Origin: CAYRJD01 sp964424585 | GTDB lineage: Bacteria > Actinomycetota > Acidimicrobiia > Acidimicrobiales > Poriferisodalaceae | Length of the DNA: 23,354 nucleotides | Assembly: GCA_964424585.1 (NCBI GenBank) | Contig: CAYRJD010000030.1 | Span: 1-23,354 of the forward strand | Direction: 5' to 3' | The notes under the pieces: generated by a model | What the model was told of the DNA's origin: nothing | What the model saw: only the letters and a program-made list of their open reading frames with translations | Database searches by the model: none | Program-made: the position numbers and the translations under genes | Shown: in pieces, positions 22,730 to 23,354 of the stretch | Numbering within the stretch: the stretch's first letter is position 1 | How the letters are laid out: every line of letters begins with the position of its first letter

Positions 22730-23263
22730 GTGACGACCCAGACCCCAACGCGCCGCGGGCCCAGCCCAACGCGTCGCAGGCCCAGCCCAGCGCGCCGCAG
22801 GCCCGATGGACCGCACGAGCCAGCGCATCAGCGCGGGCGCACTCTTTGGCGCGCCAAGAAGACGCTCGGAACTCGCCTGGTCGGGCTCACCGTCGCGCTG
22901 GGGGTAGCGACGCTGGCGGTGCTGGGCGCACTCGCCGTGTTTCACGTGGTGCTGGCATCAGGTCAGTACAAGATCGCGGAACTGGAAGAGCGCATAACCA
23001 ACGCCCGCGAAGCTGTGGCCGACCTGCGCTATGAGATCGAGGTTGTGCGCTCACCGGCCACGGTCAATGAGCTGGGTGCTGAGGCGTTAGGGCTACAAGT
23101 GGCGCCCAGTCCGGTGCACGTCAGCGTGTCGAATGCGCACATCGCCGGCACGCGCGGCGCGATCAGCAAGAGCGACCCAGCCAGTCAATCGCTGTCCAGT
23201 CAATCGCCGGCCAGCTCGTTCACCTATCGAGGTCAACAAAGTGCGTCAGCTTCAGCTGATTGA
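22730..23263 (+). CDS. ftsL: FtsL-like cell division protein
   Basis: The 177-residue product has the layout of FtsL: a basic cytosolic N-terminus of about 45 residues, one membrane helix at about 49-75, and a short periplasmic coiled coil (YKIAELEERITNAREAVADLRYEIEVV, about 80-106). In the divisome FtsL forms a complex with DivIC/FtsB and activates FtsWI. FtsL diverges quickly, so the call rests on architecture plus its place right after rsmH. The start is GTG 22730, with a weak ribosome binding site. The N-terminus contains a TRRRPSP-type heptapeptide repeat and the last 35 residues are Ser-rich with a repeated SQS motif; both ends are repeat-encoded. Its end overlaps the next open frame. 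Confidence 0.85.
   Translation: MTTQTPTRRGPSPTRRRPSPARRRPDGPHEPAHQRGRTLWRAKKTLGTRLVGLTVALGVATLAVLGALAVFHVVLASGQYKIAELEERITNAREAVADLRYEIEVVRSPATVNELGAEALGLQVAPSPVHVSVSNAHIAGTRGAISKSDPASQSLSSQSPASSFTYRGQQSASASAD
22745..22807 (+). repeat. 21-bp tandem repeat in the 5' end of ftsL
   Basis: Three in-frame 21-bp units begin at 22745, 22766 and 22787, differing at a few positions. They encode an Arg/Pro-rich heptapeptide repeated in the cytosolic tail. Confidence 0.88.
23181..23207 (+). repeat. 12-bp direct repeat near the 3' end of ftsL
   Basis: CCAGTCAATCGC occurs at 23181-23192 and again at 23196-23207, a 15-bp period that keeps frame and encodes the Ser/Gln-rich tail. Confidence 0.85.
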
Positions 23264-23354
23264 TCGCCTAGCCGCGGCGTCTAAGCCGGTCCAGCGAGAG
23301 CTGCGGTTCGACGAAGCGCACCCGCACGGGTCTTCCCCCGCCCACCCGCACGGG
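23241..23354 (+). CDS. Start of the next dcw gene (partial; FtsI/PBP expected by position)
   Basis: An open frame of 38 codons runs from GTG 23241 off the end of the window. GAGG lies eight bases before the start. It overlaps the end of ftsL by 23 bases in another frame. In the dcw cluster ftsL is normally followed by ftsI (a class B penicillin-binding protein), whose first residues form an unconserved cytosolic tail, so nothing in these 38 residues confirms the identity. The 12-mer CACCCGCACGGG occurs twice (23319 and 23343), encoding a repeated HPHG. Confidence 0.5.
   Translation, partial: MRQLQLIDRLAAASKPVQRELRFDEAHPHGSSPAHPHG

Noticed and set aside
1..23354. A possible excess of CTAG/GCTAGC sites
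   Set aside because: By eye I count roughly 45 CTAG sites, while base composition predicts about 70, so the motif is if anything under-represented overall; only the local cluster near 20977-21051 stands out.

Overview
The window is high-GC bacterial DNA from an actinobacterium. Three things point there: a mycothione reductase (mycothiol is the actinobacterial thiol), an mtrA-mtrB-lpqB two-component cluster, and a DUF3040 membrane protein. Many genes start with GTG and are coupled by ATGA/GTGA overlaps. The start of the division/cell-wall (dcw) cluster, mraZ-rsmH-ftsL, lies at the right edge. Assignment to Acidimicrobiia (Ilumatobacter-like) is my inference from overall style and is not proven here. 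I see no mobile element, CRISPR array, rRNA or tRNA, and no gene-free stretch longer than 300 bases.

Layout. Positions 108-1407 (+): a crotonase-fold protein with non-canonical active-site residues and a DUF1330 protein. Positions 1376-4066 (-): an acyl-CoA ligase-type adenylate-forming enzyme downstream of a NicX-like metalloenzyme. Positions 4165-7040 (+): a class C beta-lactamase-type serine hydrolase translationally coupled to mycothione reductase. Positions 7037-12224 (-): a run which, in transcription order, is a small membrane protein, mtrA, mtrB, a short LpqB-like GerMN lipoprotein, a nucleoside hydrolase and an isopenicillin-N-synthase-like oxygenase. Positions 12388-14695 (+): NUDIX hydrolase, DNA polymerase IV and a DUF3040 protein. 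Positions 14706-21024 (-): in transcription order, a conserved-looking small protein, an HNH protein, a lipoate-ligase-like protein, a MoxR AAA+ ATPase, a DUF58 protein and a transglutaminase-like membrane protein. Positions 21223-23354 (+): mraZ, rsmH, ftsL and the start of the next dcw gene.

How the genes fit together. The left third looks catabolic (CoA-thioester and ring-cleavage type enzymes) plus thiol redox. The middle is an envelope-stress or cell-cycle signalling operon (MtrAB-LpqB) with purine/pyrimidine salvage downstream. NUDIX plus Pol IV is a plausible nucleotide-sanitation and translesion pair. The right part combines the widespread MoxR-DUF58-transglutaminase module with an HNH protein and a lipoate-ligase-like protein, and then cell division genes.

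Most notable observations: a 10-bp-phased array of GTGGNNTGAA boxes over the probable mraZ promoter; a roughly 33-residue acidic insertion inside the MtrA receiver domain; an LpqB homologue reduced to the GerMN domain; a small membrane protein gene coupled to mtrA; a lipoate-ligase-like gene coupled to moxR; and short tandem repeats at the 5' ends of several genes.
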